NCBI RefSeq assembly: GCF_019679475.1
Contig: NZ_JAIEZP010000001.1
Span: 2,418,001 to 2,482,000, forward strand
Direction of reading: 5' to 3'
DNA from: Hyphomonas sediminis
Lineage (GTDB): Bacteria > Pseudomonadota > Alphaproteobacteria > Caulobacterales > Hyphomonadaceae
DNA length: 64,000 bases
Each line of letters begins with the position of its first letter. Position 1 is the stretch's first letter. Of this stretch, positions 1-7,978 are shown in pieces. The position numbers were made by a program, and so were the translations under genes. Under the pieces are notes generated by a model. The model made no database searches, was not told the origin of the DNA, and was given only the letters and a program-made list of their open reading frames with translations.

Positions 1-924
1 AGCTGCGCTGGTAGCGCCGCCGCCAAGAAGTTCATCCTCAACCGGCATCGCAACGGAGGCCATCTGAGCCTTCACCGGCTGGAATTCCGGCGCTTTGGCG
101 GCGGGCGTCAGCGGTGCGGGGCGCTGCGCAACGGGCTGGGTTGCCAGAACGGGCGCGGTGCTCAGATAACGAAGCTGCACATTCCCCTTCCCCGCCGGGC
201 TCATACCCAGCGCTTCAGCCGCTTTCTGCGACAGCTGCAGATTGGCGCCGTCTTCGAATGGGCCGCGGTCGTTGACCCGGACAACGACTTCACGGCCGGT
301 GTCGAGATTGGTGACATATACAAGGCTGGGCAGCGGCAGGCTGGGGTGGGCGGCCGTCATTTCGGCTTGGCTGAACAGCTCGCCGTTTGCTGTCGGCAGG
401 CCCGAGAACTCCTGACCGTAAACAACGGCAACACCGGTTTCAACAAACTCACCGACAGCTGGCCCGGCCGCAATCGGTTGCGGAGCGGGGGTAAGGGGAG
501 TGTAACCCATGCCCTGCCCCGCCGGTTCCGGCATCGACTGAAGCGAAGACGCCTCCACAACAGGCTTGGAAGGCAAGATCACCTGCGGCGCTTCAATGAC
601 AGCGCTTTCACGCGCAACCGGCGCAGCAGAAACCGGACCCGCAGAAGCGGGCACATATTCGCCACCCGCCAGTTGAGAGTCGGGGTAGCGGAACTCTATG
701 CGCGCGCGGGCCTTATCGACAGGCGCAGCTTTCGCCTGGGGCGCGGGCGCAGAAGGCGCCTGAACATAGCGAACAGGCGCAGCCGCCGTCACATTATCGC
801 CCTTGAACACGATCGGGGCAGCACGAGAGCCCGCCTCGGCTACTGCGGATACGGCGCAGGCCAGGGCGATAACTGAGATGGCTACCTTGGAACGGCTAAC
901 AAGAGTCGGACGCTTGGACGGCAT
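1..924 (-). CDS. rlpA: RlpA-like septal ring lytic transglycosylase, 3' end outside window
   Basis: The reading frame is open from an ATG at 924 to the left edge, so the C-terminus is missing. An AGGAG box lies about 8 bases upstream of the start. The N-terminus has a short hydrophobic export segment, followed by a Pro/Ala-rich low-complexity stretch of roughly 120 residues. Next comes the RlpA double-psi beta-barrel signature: a VVYGQEFSGLPTANGE stretch, then the conserved VYVTNLDTGREVVVRVNDRGP core with its Asp. RlpA proteins act in the periplasm on septal glycan strands lacking stem peptides. The visible part after the barrel is again Pro/Ala-rich; whether a SPOR domain follows cannot be seen. 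No Cys lipobox is obvious, so lipoprotein status is unclear. Confidence 0.88.
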   Translation of the reverse strand, partial: MPSKRPTLVSRSKVAISVIALACAVSAVAEAGSRAAPIVFKGDNVTAAAPVRYVQAPSAPAPQAKAAPVDKARARIEFRYPDSQLAGGEYVPASAGPVSAAPVARESAVIEAPQVILPSKPVVEASSLQSMPEPAGQGMGYTPLTPAPQPIAAGPAVGEFVETGVAVVYGQEFSGLPTANGELFSQAEMTAAHPSLPLPSLVYVTNLDTGREVVVRVNDRGPFEDGANLQLSQKAAEALGMSPAGKGNVQLRYLSTAPVLATQPVAQRPAPLTPAAKAPEFQPVKAQMASVAMPVEDELLGGGATSAA

Positions 925-1135
925 GGGCCGGTAATCTCCTCATTCTGAGTGCCGGATCACATTCGGTGTTCCGGGCGGCTTTCTGCCGCTCTCAAATGCA
1001 TGTTTACCACGCGATGGTGGAATCCTCGTCAATGCGAACAGTTAATCCGGGGCTGTGGATTAATCTTGGAGTAACAGATTGGCAGCGCCTGCCCTCTTGC
1101 CTTCCGGCGAGGCTTCGTGAAAACAGCACCAACGC

Positions 1136-1225
<90 letters not shown>

Positions 1226-1280
1226 CATACGAGATCTAAGTTATTGATTACGTGCAGGTTTCGGGGCAATCTCGGACGCT

Positions 1281-1301
1281 TACCCATCCTTTTACCCATC
1301 C
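1281..1301 (+). repeat. Paired TACCCATCC repeats near attL (putative integrase arm sites)
   Basis: Two copies of TACCCATCC lie at 1281-1289 and 1293-1301, start to start 12 bp, about 55 bp inside attL. An identical pair with the same 12-bp spacing lies at the other end (10822-10842). Arm-type binding sites for tyrosine integrases are short direct repeats in this position; the assignment to integrase binding is inference. Confidence 0.6.
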
Positions 1302-1477
1302 GAGCGCCCAGTTACGGCTTTTAGTGGCGGGCGTGATGACCAGCCAACCTCGATCATGATGCTTCAACTTTAAACGCTGGCCTAGTCTATCAAAGCGTTT
1401 ATTTGTTGTGGTGGGCGCAAGTGGCCACGCGTGGCAATCAGGATTTCCAGGGTTTGCGAAATGGCAGAGGTGGGCAA

Positions 1478-2869
1478 ATGAGCTTTCGTCGTCAGAAATG
1501 GGGCAAGGCGCGCAATCCAAAAACGGTTGAGTATGCGTCCTACTTGGCGAGGTGCTCCGAAGACACAGCAGTCGCCTGGCTGCAAACGCATCGCCATTTA
1601 TCCACCCAAGACCTTATCACCGAGCGCCATTTGCGCTGGAATTTCGACGATCAGCCCGAATGGGATCAACTGCTCGATGGCGTGCTTTACCTGCGGCGCA
1701 GCAAGGCTATCAATTCGGCGCTCGCGAGGTACGGCACCAGACCAATGTGCCAGCTTCTATTGAAGCGTCATCCTACGAAATCCGATACGATCAATCTCGC
1801 CGCAAACCCGTTTGGGCCCCACTGGGATTTAATTGATAGCAGCCACGACAAGGATGTCTTGAGGGCCGTCATTCAAAATCCCGCATTGTCGCTGGAAGCA
1901 ATGGGCGTAACCCTCGATGCAAAACGGATTGGTTTTGGAGGGGACCGTAAGCAGCGCGGGCTCACACCTGACGAGATTGCACTGCGATTGTTCTTTCTGG
2001 GTGGAAATGAGCGTTTCATAGGTGCAGCGAGGGGCGCGCCTCAAAAAGAGGACTCTTCTCCAGAGTATATTGGCTTTCCTTGGGCGGATCTCAAAAAGCG
2101 GCTGGGTGAATTGATTATGGAGTTGCCAATTCAGGCCAACACCTGTGTCGCGCTGAGTGAAGCGCTTCAGCATTTCGGCGCAGGGCTGCATAACCAAATC
2201 AAGCTCGACGACCCCATCGCAGCAATCGAGCGATGGCGCTTCGATCCCCCCACAGGTTCGGTTATCGGCGAACTCGGTTCGTTTATGGGTCAGGAGGCAT
2301 TTTCTTCCACCGTTATGACTGTGATCGCATCAGCAGCCATTCCAGGCACAAAGGAATGGATGCACACAGAACACCATGAAGCCTTTGGTGGCTTCTGTCA
2401 CAATGTGCGCGCGCTCGGCTCATACGAGGGAATTTATCCGGAAGATCTTCTAACGGAACAATTTGAAGAACGGGTCAAGGCGTGGAAGGCAAAGGAAACA
2501 GAGGGGCACTCTTCAATGAGAGGTTCCCCAAATCCTTTGTGGTCAAATGAACATATGTGGATGACGCGGGAGCGGCGTCGCGTCGTTCGCCATTACACCG
2601 ACTGGTATGGCGATTACGAAAGTCACCGCATTTTAGACCAACGGCTGGCGTATCTTTTGGAAAAGTATCCGCATGCAGAGCGAGAGCCTGTCGAAAACGA
2701 ACATGTCGAAGCTCAACCCGAGCACAGCCTGCTAGGCTTACGGCAGGATCTGGGTATCCTCTATCAAAGAGTGAACGAGATTCAGAGGTCGCAGATTCCG
2801 AATTGGCTCGCCCTTTTGGGCTTCTTGGTCTTGGGTGGCCTGACGGCCGTACTAGCGATTGCCTTCTGA
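1478..2869 (+). CDS. Unknown protein with a C-terminal membrane anchor (island cargo)
   Basis: The product has 463 residues. The ATG at 1478 is preferred over an upstream in-frame TTG (1403) because an AGAGG box lies 7 bases before it. I do not recognise the family. The protein is hydrophilic and Trp-rich through about residue 435, with a central polar region (residues about 130-330) lacking obvious P-loop, nuclease or protease motifs. It ends in one hydrophobic helix (NWLALLGFLVLGGLTAVLAI), placing it as a tail-anchored protein with the bulk in the cytoplasm. It stands alone as the first gene after attL, the usual place for cargo in tRNA islands. A defence or host-interaction role is possible but nothing in the sequence proves it. 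Confidence 0.75.
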   Translation: MSFRRQKWGKARNPKTVEYASYLARCSEDTAVAWLQTHRHLSTQDLITERHLRWNFDDQPEWDQLLDGVLYLRRSKAINSALARYGTRPMCQLLLKRHPTKSDTINLAANPFGPHWDLIDSSHDKDVLRAVIQNPALSLEAMGVTLDAKRIGFGGDRKQRGLTPDEIALRLFFLGGNERFIGAARGAPQKEDSSPEYIGFPWADLKKRLGELIMELPIQANTCVALSEALQHFGAGLHNQIKLDDPIAAIERWRFDPPTGSVIGELGSFMGQEAFSSTVMTVIASAAIPGTKEWMHTEHHEAFGGFCHNVRALGSYEGIYPEDLLTEQFEERVKAWKAKETEGHSSMRGSPNPLWSNEHMWMTRERRRVVRHYTDWYGDYESHRILDQRLAYLLEKYPHAEREPVENEHVEAQPEHSLLGLRQDLGILYQRVNEIQRSQIPNWLALLGFLVLGGLTAVLAIAF

Positions 2870-2907
2870 CTTTTGCATTGAAGCACGCGGCATCCAAAGG
2901 CATTTCA

Positions 2908-3096
2908 TCATTGATCGAAACTCAAGCCCCGATCCTCCAATTCGCGGAAAAGTACCGCCTCTTCGGCAGTGAAGCCACCTTCGCGGAACGCCTTGCATAT
3001 GAGGCGCTCAAGCTCATACGTCGGAACCTCCGAGATGTCCGAATAGAACGCGGGCGTCTTGCGTTGCAGTCGGTCCAGTCTGCGCTTCAGCGTCAT
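2908..3096 (-). CDS. Small hypothetical protein (MTLxxRxxRL family)
   Basis: A 62-residue protein and the last gene of a four-gene minus-strand set starting at 4044. Its N-terminus MTLKRRLDRLQRK matches the N-terminus of the next gene upstream (MTLLQRIRRLETK), a basic amphipathic helix, and both continue with an acidic segment of similar pattern (YELERLICKAF and EELEARIVWLA). The two look like diverged paralogues. Proteins of this kind often sit beside phage packaging-like genes. Function unknown. Confidence 0.6.
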   Translation of the reverse strand: MTLKRRLDRLQRKTPAFYSDISEVPTYELERLICKAFREGGFTAEEAVLFRELEDRGLSFDQ

Positions 3097-3179
3097 GACC
3101 TAAACCCATTTCGGAAATAAACTCGGCGCCGCTCCCGTTGCGGCCTTCGATTTGCACCTTTGCATACCCAAGACACCCC

Positions 3180-3380
3180 TCATCTCGTCAACCCAGAAAG
3201 CCAGATGCCATTTGCTTTAAGGAACGTCTCAATCTCCGGATCCAGCGGTCCTGATGCCTGAAGCTCTTTCGCCAGCCAGACGATGCGCGCCTCTAGCTCT
3301 TCATCTGACATGTGACTGTAGTCGCTCGCACCAGCCCGCGCCTTTGTCTCCAGACGGCGAATGCGTTGGAGTAGTGTCAT
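3180..3380 (-). CDS. Small hypothetical protein, paralogue of its downstream neighbour
   Basis: A 66-residue protein whose ATG overlaps the stop of the gene upstream (3377-3380, ATGA), indicating translational coupling. It has a basic N-terminal helix (MTLLQRIRRLETKARA), then an acidic helix with SDEELEARIVWLAKEL, and a short tail. It resembles the 62-residue gene that follows. Function unknown; possibly a DNA- or protein-binding coiled helix. Confidence 0.65.
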   Translation of the reverse strand: MTLLQRIRRLETKARAGASDYSHMSDEELEARIVWLAKELQASGPLDPEIETFLKANGIWLSGLTR

Positions 3381-3616
3381 AATCCGGCCGCTGTCCGCTC
3401 GACACGGCTCATGAATGCCGTTTCAGTTTCACCCTCTTCACGCACCATCCAAGTTCCCCTGTTAGGGCCTGAAACTATGCTCGCGCAGATAGGTCCCGCG
3501 ACTTCAGAGCCGTGCCCAGATCGCGATACGCCCGTTCGTATGATGACTGACAATCCAGGCTCATTGACGCCCGCCATTTCCTCAAGTTGCCTCAGCCTTC
3601 GGTCTAAGCCCCTCAT
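3377..3616 (-). CDS. Small hypothetical protein
   Basis: A 79-residue protein coupled on both sides by 4-bp ATGA overlaps (3613-3616 and 3377-3380). Its start MRGLDRRLRQLEEM gives the same kind of basic, Leu/Arg-patterned N-terminal helix as the two smaller genes downstream. The rest is a compact beta-like stretch (GLSVIIRTGVSRSG, then NRGTWMVREEGETETAFMSRVE). I do not recognise the family. The tight coupling with the DUF5681-like gene suggests they work together. Confidence 0.65.
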   Translation of the reverse strand: MRGLDRRLRQLEEMAGVNEPGLSVIIRTGVSRSGHGSEVAGPICASIVSGPNRGTWMVREEGETETAFMSRVERTAAGL

Positions 3617-4044
3617 GGCTGGCGTTCCTCAAGAGCTTTCAAGCGGGCCTCCAGTTCGGTTGTCTCAAGCGTCTTCCGGTAGACCTCAACAAGCCCGGCA
3701 AGGCTGGTTGCCTCAGACGGCGCCAGGTCGCCGCTCGCCACGCTTGCCAGGATAGCGCCCATCGCCTCCGCTGCATTCTCTGCGCCTTCCATGGGCGGTA
3801 AAGTGAAGCGCACAGGCGCATCTTTGCGGGGCGGCGCCAACCGCTCCAGGCAAAGCCTCAGCGCAACCGTATCGCCAGCCAAAGCCATATCGATTGCTTT
3901 GCGGGTCAGCGCCTCCCCTTCCCCATCTATCAGCGCAAGGGCCGCCTGCGTGGCCTTGTGGCGGGCACCGCGCGGTTTGCCAGGGTTGCCCTTGGAGAAG
4001 GTGCCATCCGTTTTGCGTCCGTTTTTACGGTCTGGATCTGGCAT
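3613..4044 (-). CDS. DUF5681-like protein
   Basis: A 143-residue protein, first gene of the small minus-strand operon. The N-terminus carries the family's typical basic pattern, GRKTDGTFSKGNPGKPRG, followed by an Ala-rich helical region and a C-terminal coiled helix (LEARLKALEERQ). DUF5681 proteins are found in prophages and islands, often near terminase genes, and the basic N-terminus suggests nucleic-acid contact. No terminase is present here, so the gene may be a leftover of a packaging module or serve another role. Recognition is by N-terminal pattern only. Confidence 0.75.
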   Translation of the reverse strand: MPDPDRKNGRKTDGTFSKGNPGKPRGARHKATQAALALIDGEGEALTRKAIDMALAGDTVALRLCLERLAPPRKDAPVRFTLPPMEGAENAAEAMGAILASVASGDLAPSEATSLAGLVEVYRKTLETTELEARLKALEERQP

Positions 4045-4149
4045 GCGCGCTCACTGAAGCATATCGATACGATATGTATATCGCAGAAGGCCTTGAGTTT
4101 GAAGAGTGAAGTCTTCAGTCTGCCTGGCGCGGGAGGCTGGGTTAGCGCA

Positions 4150-4959
4150 ATGAAAAGCTTAGGGCGGTTTTTTTGGAGCCCGGTTCGACCTTCAGAGAAC
4201 TGGGCGCAGACACTTGTTAGGGTTGCGGGCAACCTTCTGCGCTGGGTCATTGGGCTACCGATAGTGGCCGGACTTATCGGCTGGGGAGTTTTCAGCTTCC
4301 ACAGTTGGTGGAGTGATAGGCCGTACCGCCTCACCGGGCTTGAGGGTGTCGAGATCGGAATGACACCCACTGAGGTCACTTTGATTAAGGGTGCACCGCA
4401 ACTAAATAGTTTTACTAGGAAAGATCCGCTTGGGCCTGCCAATTACTTTGATCAGTTCGATGAGGCAGATCCTGAAAGAGATCCCCTAATTACAAAAACA
4501 AATGAAGATCACTACACGGTCAATCGAAATACAGGCGAAGTTCGCAAAAGAGACAATCTGGGCACCTTCAGAAAGATCCGATCAGCGATTAATGCAGATG
4601 GAGATATTTTGATTAATGAAGGTGCGGGCTGGGTACCATTGCCGTCTAGTGCGGTCGAAAAGCACCAAGAGTCCTCAATTGAGGTGATGCGGTTCGACGA
4701 CCTTGCTGTTTTTTTTGACCGCGATTCCGAGGGATCTTGGCATGTTTTCCGGATCTGTCTAACGGCCCCTCGGTATTATGATAAGGTGATTGGCGTATCT
4801 GGTTCAGATACGGAAGCACAGGTAGTCCGCCATCTTGGACAACCGGACTCGGTTAGCGTTGACGATGATGGCCTTGGAAAGCGGTCATCTTTTGAACGAT
4901 ACAATCTTCTCGTTCGGTTTGAAAAAGCCCGCGTAGCAGGTATTTGTGCAGGGGCATGA
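4150..4959 (+). CDS. Single-pass membrane protein with two SmpA/OmlA-like repeats
   Basis: A 269-residue protein. The ATG at 4150 is chosen over in-frame codons from 3958, which lie inside the divergent upstream gene. One transmembrane helix lies near residues 32-52 (VIGLPIVAGLIGWGVFSF), so the rest is likely periplasmic. Two segments echo the SmpA/OmlA (BamE-like) pattern of Gly-Met-Thr, Glu-Val and Gly-Pro: VEIGMTPTEVTLIKGAP at about residues 70-86, and SGSDTEAQVVRHLGQPD at about 218-235. Codon use and base composition are clearly more AT-rich than the surrounding chromosome, consistent with recent acquisition. Function unknown. Confidence 0.7.
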   Translation: MKSLGRFFWSPVRPSENWAQTLVRVAGNLLRWVIGLPIVAGLIGWGVFSFHSWWSDRPYRLTGLEGVEIGMTPTEVTLIKGAPQLNSFTRKDPLGPANYFDQFDEADPERDPLITKTNEDHYTVNRNTGEVRKRDNLGTFRKIRSAINADGDILINEGAGWVPLPSSAVEKHQESSIEVMRFDDLAVFFDRDSEGSWHVFRICLTAPRYYDKVIGVSGSDTEAQVVRHLGQPDSVSVDDDGLGKRSSFERYNLLVRFEKARVAGICAGA

Positions 4960-5070
4960 TTCCCGCTTCCGCCTGCCAGCCACCTGCAATTTGTCCACGG
5001 TTTGCAGGCGTTGTTCACGGTGTGGCAGGGGGTCTATCCGTGATCCATTCGTTTCCCATAGGAGTCTCCT

Positions 5071-5241
5071 GTGCAGGCATTATTTTGGATTGGCATTCTG
5101 TTGACACTACTGGGCTTGATTGTTGCGATTTTTTATCTGCCGATCTGGGTGATCGTCTTACTCGGCTTAGGGATCGGCTGTTTAGCGGTTGCTGTCTGGG
5201 ACGGCATCGCTGCCGAAAATCGATCCAAATTGAAAAGGTGA
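5071..5241 (+). CDS. Small two-helix membrane protein
   Basis: A 56-residue reading frame starting at GTG 5071 with a GGAG box at 5061-5064. It begins MQALFWIGILLTLLGLIVAI, continues YLPIWVIVLLGLGIGCLAVAVW and ends ENRSKLKR. Two hydrophobic helices fill most of it, with a short basic tail. It stops 4 bases before the next ATG at 5246, so the two small membrane genes form a pair. AT-rich like its neighbours. No family recognised. Confidence 0.6.
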   Translation: MQALFWIGILLTLLGLIVAIFYLPIWVIVLLGLGIGCLAVAVWDGIAAENRSKLKR

Positions 5242-5245
5242 TGCA

Positions 5246-5485
5246 ATGACTAAGTGGCGCTGGTGGGACCACGCGGTCTTCTATTTTTTTAATTTCGGAT
5301 TTTTCTGGCTGATCCCAGAGTCAGATGGCACGCTTTTGTTGCCATTGTGGATTTCCATTCCCTGGATCCTGCTAGGGGCCCTGCTTTGGTTTGGCTGCTG
5401 TGGCGGCTTTCGCTGGCTTGTTAAGCTAATCAAGGATAGCAGGGCCCGCTCGATGGAAGCGATAATCGACAGAACTTTTTTGTGA
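5246..5485 (+). CDS. Small membrane protein
   Basis: A 79-residue product with an AAAAGGTG box just upstream of the ATG. It is very hydrophobic and aromatic: a first helix VFYFFNFGFFWLI, a second LLPLWISIPWILLGALLWFG, then a Cys pair (CC), a basic stretch and a short soluble tail. It follows the 56-residue membrane gene by 4 bases. Function unknown; tiny tandem membrane proteins in islands are sometimes toxin, holin or defence components, but there is no specific evidence here. Confidence 0.6.
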   Translation: MTKWRWWDHAVFYFFNFGFFWLIPESDGTLLLPLWISIPWILLGALLWFGCCGGFRWLVKLIKDSRARSMEAIIDRTFL

Positions 5486-5560
5486 AGTATTTTGCTAGCT
5501 GATATAGCCCAGCAAACACTTGTGAGGCGGTTGAACGATTACCGCGGCTTTGGGGCCCTC

Positions 5561-6046
5561 CTAAAATACCTTTTTGTCTAACATGCGTTCAAATTCTTCG
5601 AGCGTCTTAAAGGTATCTTGGATCAAACATTCACCGCTCAATGTCACGACCGTCTTAAAGTCTTCATCGTATAGCTGCTCGCTTCGAATTGCTGCGAACT
5701 GAAGATTACGACGATCAATGTTTATTCCAATTCTTGTCTGCATGTTGGGGCTGACCCTGTATTGGTACTCTATGCGCATTGTTTGTTCGCTTAGACTTGC
5801 TAGCTCGATAGGTATCATAGCTCGGCTGCCAAATAGGGACCAAATTTCCCATCCCTGGCCTTCTCCAAAATAGAACTCATGAAAAAGGTTTGGCTCGGCC
5901 CGATCCTGACAATATAACCATTTTCCTTCGATGAAACTGAAATCAGATTGGGCTACCTCCTCATCAGCTAACGCAATAGGAGCAAGCAAAAAGAGCCCAA
6001 CTACGACTGCAGTCCGAATATTCGTGAGAGGAGATTCAGAAAACAT
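5561..6046 (-). CDS. Secreted hypothetical protein with signal peptide
   Basis: A 161-residue protein. The ATG at 6046 is preferred over one at 6118 because it is preceded by GGAAAG and begins an export signal: a short N-region, the hydrophobic TAVVVGLFLLAPIALA, and a cleavage-like ALA-DEE site. The mature part has a lipocalin-like flavour (SFIEGKWLYCQ at its start, with many alternating beta residues) and two Cys that could form a disulfide. Family not recognised. The base composition is AT-rich compared with the chromosome. Confidence 0.6.
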   Translation of the reverse strand: MFSESPLTNIRTAVVVGLFLLAPIALADEEVAQSDFSFIEGKWLYCQDRAEPNLFHEFYFGEGQGWEIWSLFGSRAMIPIELASLSEQTMRIEYQYRVSPNMQTRIGINIDRRNLQFAAIRSEQLYDEDFKTVVTLSGECLIQDTFKTLEEFERMLDKKVF

Positions 6047-6197
6047 TTTATTATCTTTCCACTTTTTCCATTGCAGAACTGCTTTGAATCGCGCCGGATG
6101 TACCAAAGGCCATTTCAATTGAGAGAATAACCCTTTGACAGAGAAAAAGCTAACACTAGATCGCTTCGCCTAGGCGCGTGAAAGTGCCGCCCACAGA

Positions 6198-6482
6198 TCA
6201 CTTGTTTCGCCTTTCATCCAGCCTGATGATCTCAGCCGCCGCGCTCTCAGCCTTTGCGCGGGCCATCCCGCCATCATACTCCATGATCACAGCACGTTCC
6301 TGCCAGTCCATCCAGTCAGAGACGTGAGCATCCCGACAGGCGCACTTTTCTGCATCGTCCCCCGTGCCAAATAGGCCAAACGTGCCAATGGCGGTTTCAG
6401 GTTCCCCCATTGGCCTATTTGGCACGTTTGGCACGGGCGCATGGTCAGGAAAGTATTTGCGCGCAGCATCCCGCCAGCTCAT
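6198..6482 (-). CDS. Small hypothetical protein overlapping an iteron-like repeat
   Basis: A 94-residue protein, last of a four-gene chain coupled by 4-bp overlaps (its ATG lies in the stop of the DUF3987-type gene at 6479-6482). The N-terminal WRDAARKYFPDH leads into VPNVPNRPMG and, a few residues on, GTFGLFGTG. These peptide repeats are the direct translation of the DNA repeats at 6361-6437, suggesting the DNA, not the peptide, is under selection there. The C-terminal half is a polar helix. I recall genes with VPNV/GTFG repeats beside primase/helicase-like genes in other proteobacterial islands. Confidence 0.65.
   Translation of the reverse strand: MSWRDAARKYFPDHAPVPNVPNRPMGEPETAIGTFGLFGTGDDAEKCACRDAHVSDWMDWQERAVIMEYDGGMARAKAESAAAEIIRLDERRNK
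6361..6437. repeat. Iteron-like inverted repeat of 9-bp units
   Basis: Two 31-base arms (6361-6391 and 6407-6437) face each other across a 15-base spacer. Each arm contains three units ending in GCCAA. Read outward-in, the left arm has units CGTGCCAAA, TAGGCCAAA and CGTGCCAATGG. The right arm, reverse-complemented, has CGTGCCAAA, CGTGCCAAA and TAGGCCAATGG. Outer and inner ends match exactly while the middle modules are swapped. The array lies inside a short gene next to a DUF3987-type P-loop gene, a plausible replication or binding site. Confidence 0.7.
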
Positions 6483-7978
6483 GGCTTCCCCCCTGCATGC
6501 AAGACCGGGTTCACCTCAAGCACTTTCGCCCGCGTGCTTTTCCTGACAGCGCGGGCCCAGCCAGATTCGACAATCAGCTTCACCGCATCATCAAATAGTT
6601 TCGTGGCGTCCTTGCTCCTTGCGCCGGGGATCTCCCACTCGCGGCGAGCGTCCCTCACATTGAAGCTTGCCAGGCCCAGCTTCCGGCAATGCTGAAGGAT
6701 CGCAGCGGCGATACTTTCCTCCGCTGACAGATCAGCGCCATGATAGACACGCCGGATTTGTGGGACGAAATAATCCTCCACCAGCGCCAGCGCCGCCGTG
6801 ACGTGGATTTCTTCAATTGACGTTGGCAGTTCAGCCTCACCTTTCGAAAAGGCCCAGTCCATGATGTGAAGTACGCCAGCAAGGCGCGCGACATATCCAG
6901 GGAGTTTTCCGTATGCGCTACCGGCCTTACCCAGCTTGCCGACGCGTGCGCTATGATCCTTCCCATACCAATCGTCGAAGGCTTCAAAGGCGTTAGACGC
7001 TAAGGTGAGGGTCAAGCCGTATTCGCCGAACTTCTGGGCTGCAATGCGTTCAAGGGCCTCATCCATTTCATCGTGGAATGTGCCTTCCGGAATGCTCGCC
7101 GGTTTCACTGGGACCGGCCAGAATGGAAGCAGCCGCGCGGCAAACCCATCGTCATCGCCTGCCATGGTCAAAAGGCTGCGATAACGGTCTGGCTGAATGC
7201 CGCCCACAATCGAAAACCCGTGACGCTCAATTAACTTGCTCCCGTATTTCACCCGGTCAAGCTGGAATGGCCCTCCCATCCAAGCCTCCAGATAGAAGGG
7301 CCGATCAGAACCGGCACTGTAGCGCTCTAGGGCGCAGATAAGGCCCGTCAGCTCGTCACGCTCCACAAGCAGTCCTTGCGCGGCACTGGCCTCTACCGAC
7401 GCTAATGCTTCGACGGTTGCATCGTTGACGAGGCAGCGTGGCGGCGAAAGCCGCAAAGCCTCCAGGCGCTCCAGCTCCAGCTTGTTCGCCGCTTTGTCTT
7501 CTTTCGCAGTACTGCCAGCCAGTGAATTTGCCTTCAGGTCAGCAATCATCTGGTCCGCCATGGCCTCATGGTCGGTCACCATTTTCTTCTGTATTGCAAA
7601 CAGCCGTTTACGGATCGCCTTTGCGGCAGGTGTCTTGCCGGAACTTGGCGGACCGATGAGGGCTAGCCAGAGAATGAGGTCTTCATACCAGCTGCGGTTT
7701 ATCCTGACTGACACCGACTTGCATACGAGGCCGGAAACTGCTGCGATCAACATCCCTGCAACATAGTCTGGCGGGGCGTTTGTCCCTTCCGCTGCCCGCC
7801 TGATGTATTCAGCTGCCTTTCCGAAGCATTCGAGCGGCAGGCAAGGCGCGTCAGCCATCGCGCCGCCGAGCACGCTCCAATCCGGCACAGGCCAAGCTTC
7901 ATCGCCATTCGCATCAGACTGGCCGCTATAGTCACGCGCAGCACTTGCAGCCGCAGATTTCCTGTAAGCATCAATCAT
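6479..7978 (-). CDS. YfjI/DUF3987-type P-loop protein (putative island replication protein)
   Basis: A 499-residue protein of the DUF3987 family common in prophages, plasmids and P4-like islands. A Walker A motif GPPSSGKT lies at about residue 110, following a conserved PPDYVAGMLIAAVSGLVC segment. Further on are LLVERDELTGL (about 205) and GGIQPDRYRSLL (about 260), both typical of the family and reminiscent of Walker B and sensor regions of primase-helicases. Members are presumed to unwind or prime element DNA; biochemistry is scarce. Both ends overlap neighbours by ATGA (6479-6482, 7975-7978), so it belongs to one translationally coupled operon. Confidence 0.85.
   Translation of the reverse strand: MIDAYRKSAAASAARDYSGQSDANGDEAWPVPDWSVLGGAMADAPCLPLECFGKAAEYIRRAAEGTNAPPDYVAGMLIAAVSGLVCKSVSVRINRSWYEDLILWLALIGPPSSGKTPAAKAIRKRLFAIQKKMVTDHEAMADQMIADLKANSLAGSTAKEDKAANKLELERLEALRLSPPRCLVNDATVEALASVEASAAQGLLVERDELTGLICALERYSAGSDRPFYLEAWMGGPFQLDRVKYGSKLIERHGFSIVGGIQPDRYRSLLTMAGDDDGFAARLLPFWPVPVKPASIPEGTFHDEMDEALERIAAQKFGEYGLTLTLASNAFEAFDDWYGKDHSARVGKLGKAGSAYGKLPGYVARLAGVLHIMDWAFSKGEAELPTSIEEIHVTAALALVEDYFVPQIRRVYHGADLSAEESIAAAILQHCRKLGLASFNVRDARREWEIPGARSKDATKLFDDAVKLIVESGWARAVRKSTRAKVLEVNPVLHAGGKP

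Noticed and set aside
346..876. 176-residue plus-strand frame, Arg-rich
   Set aside because: Antisense shadow of rlpA; composition of a reverse-complemented Pro/Ala-rich gene and no ribosome-binding site.
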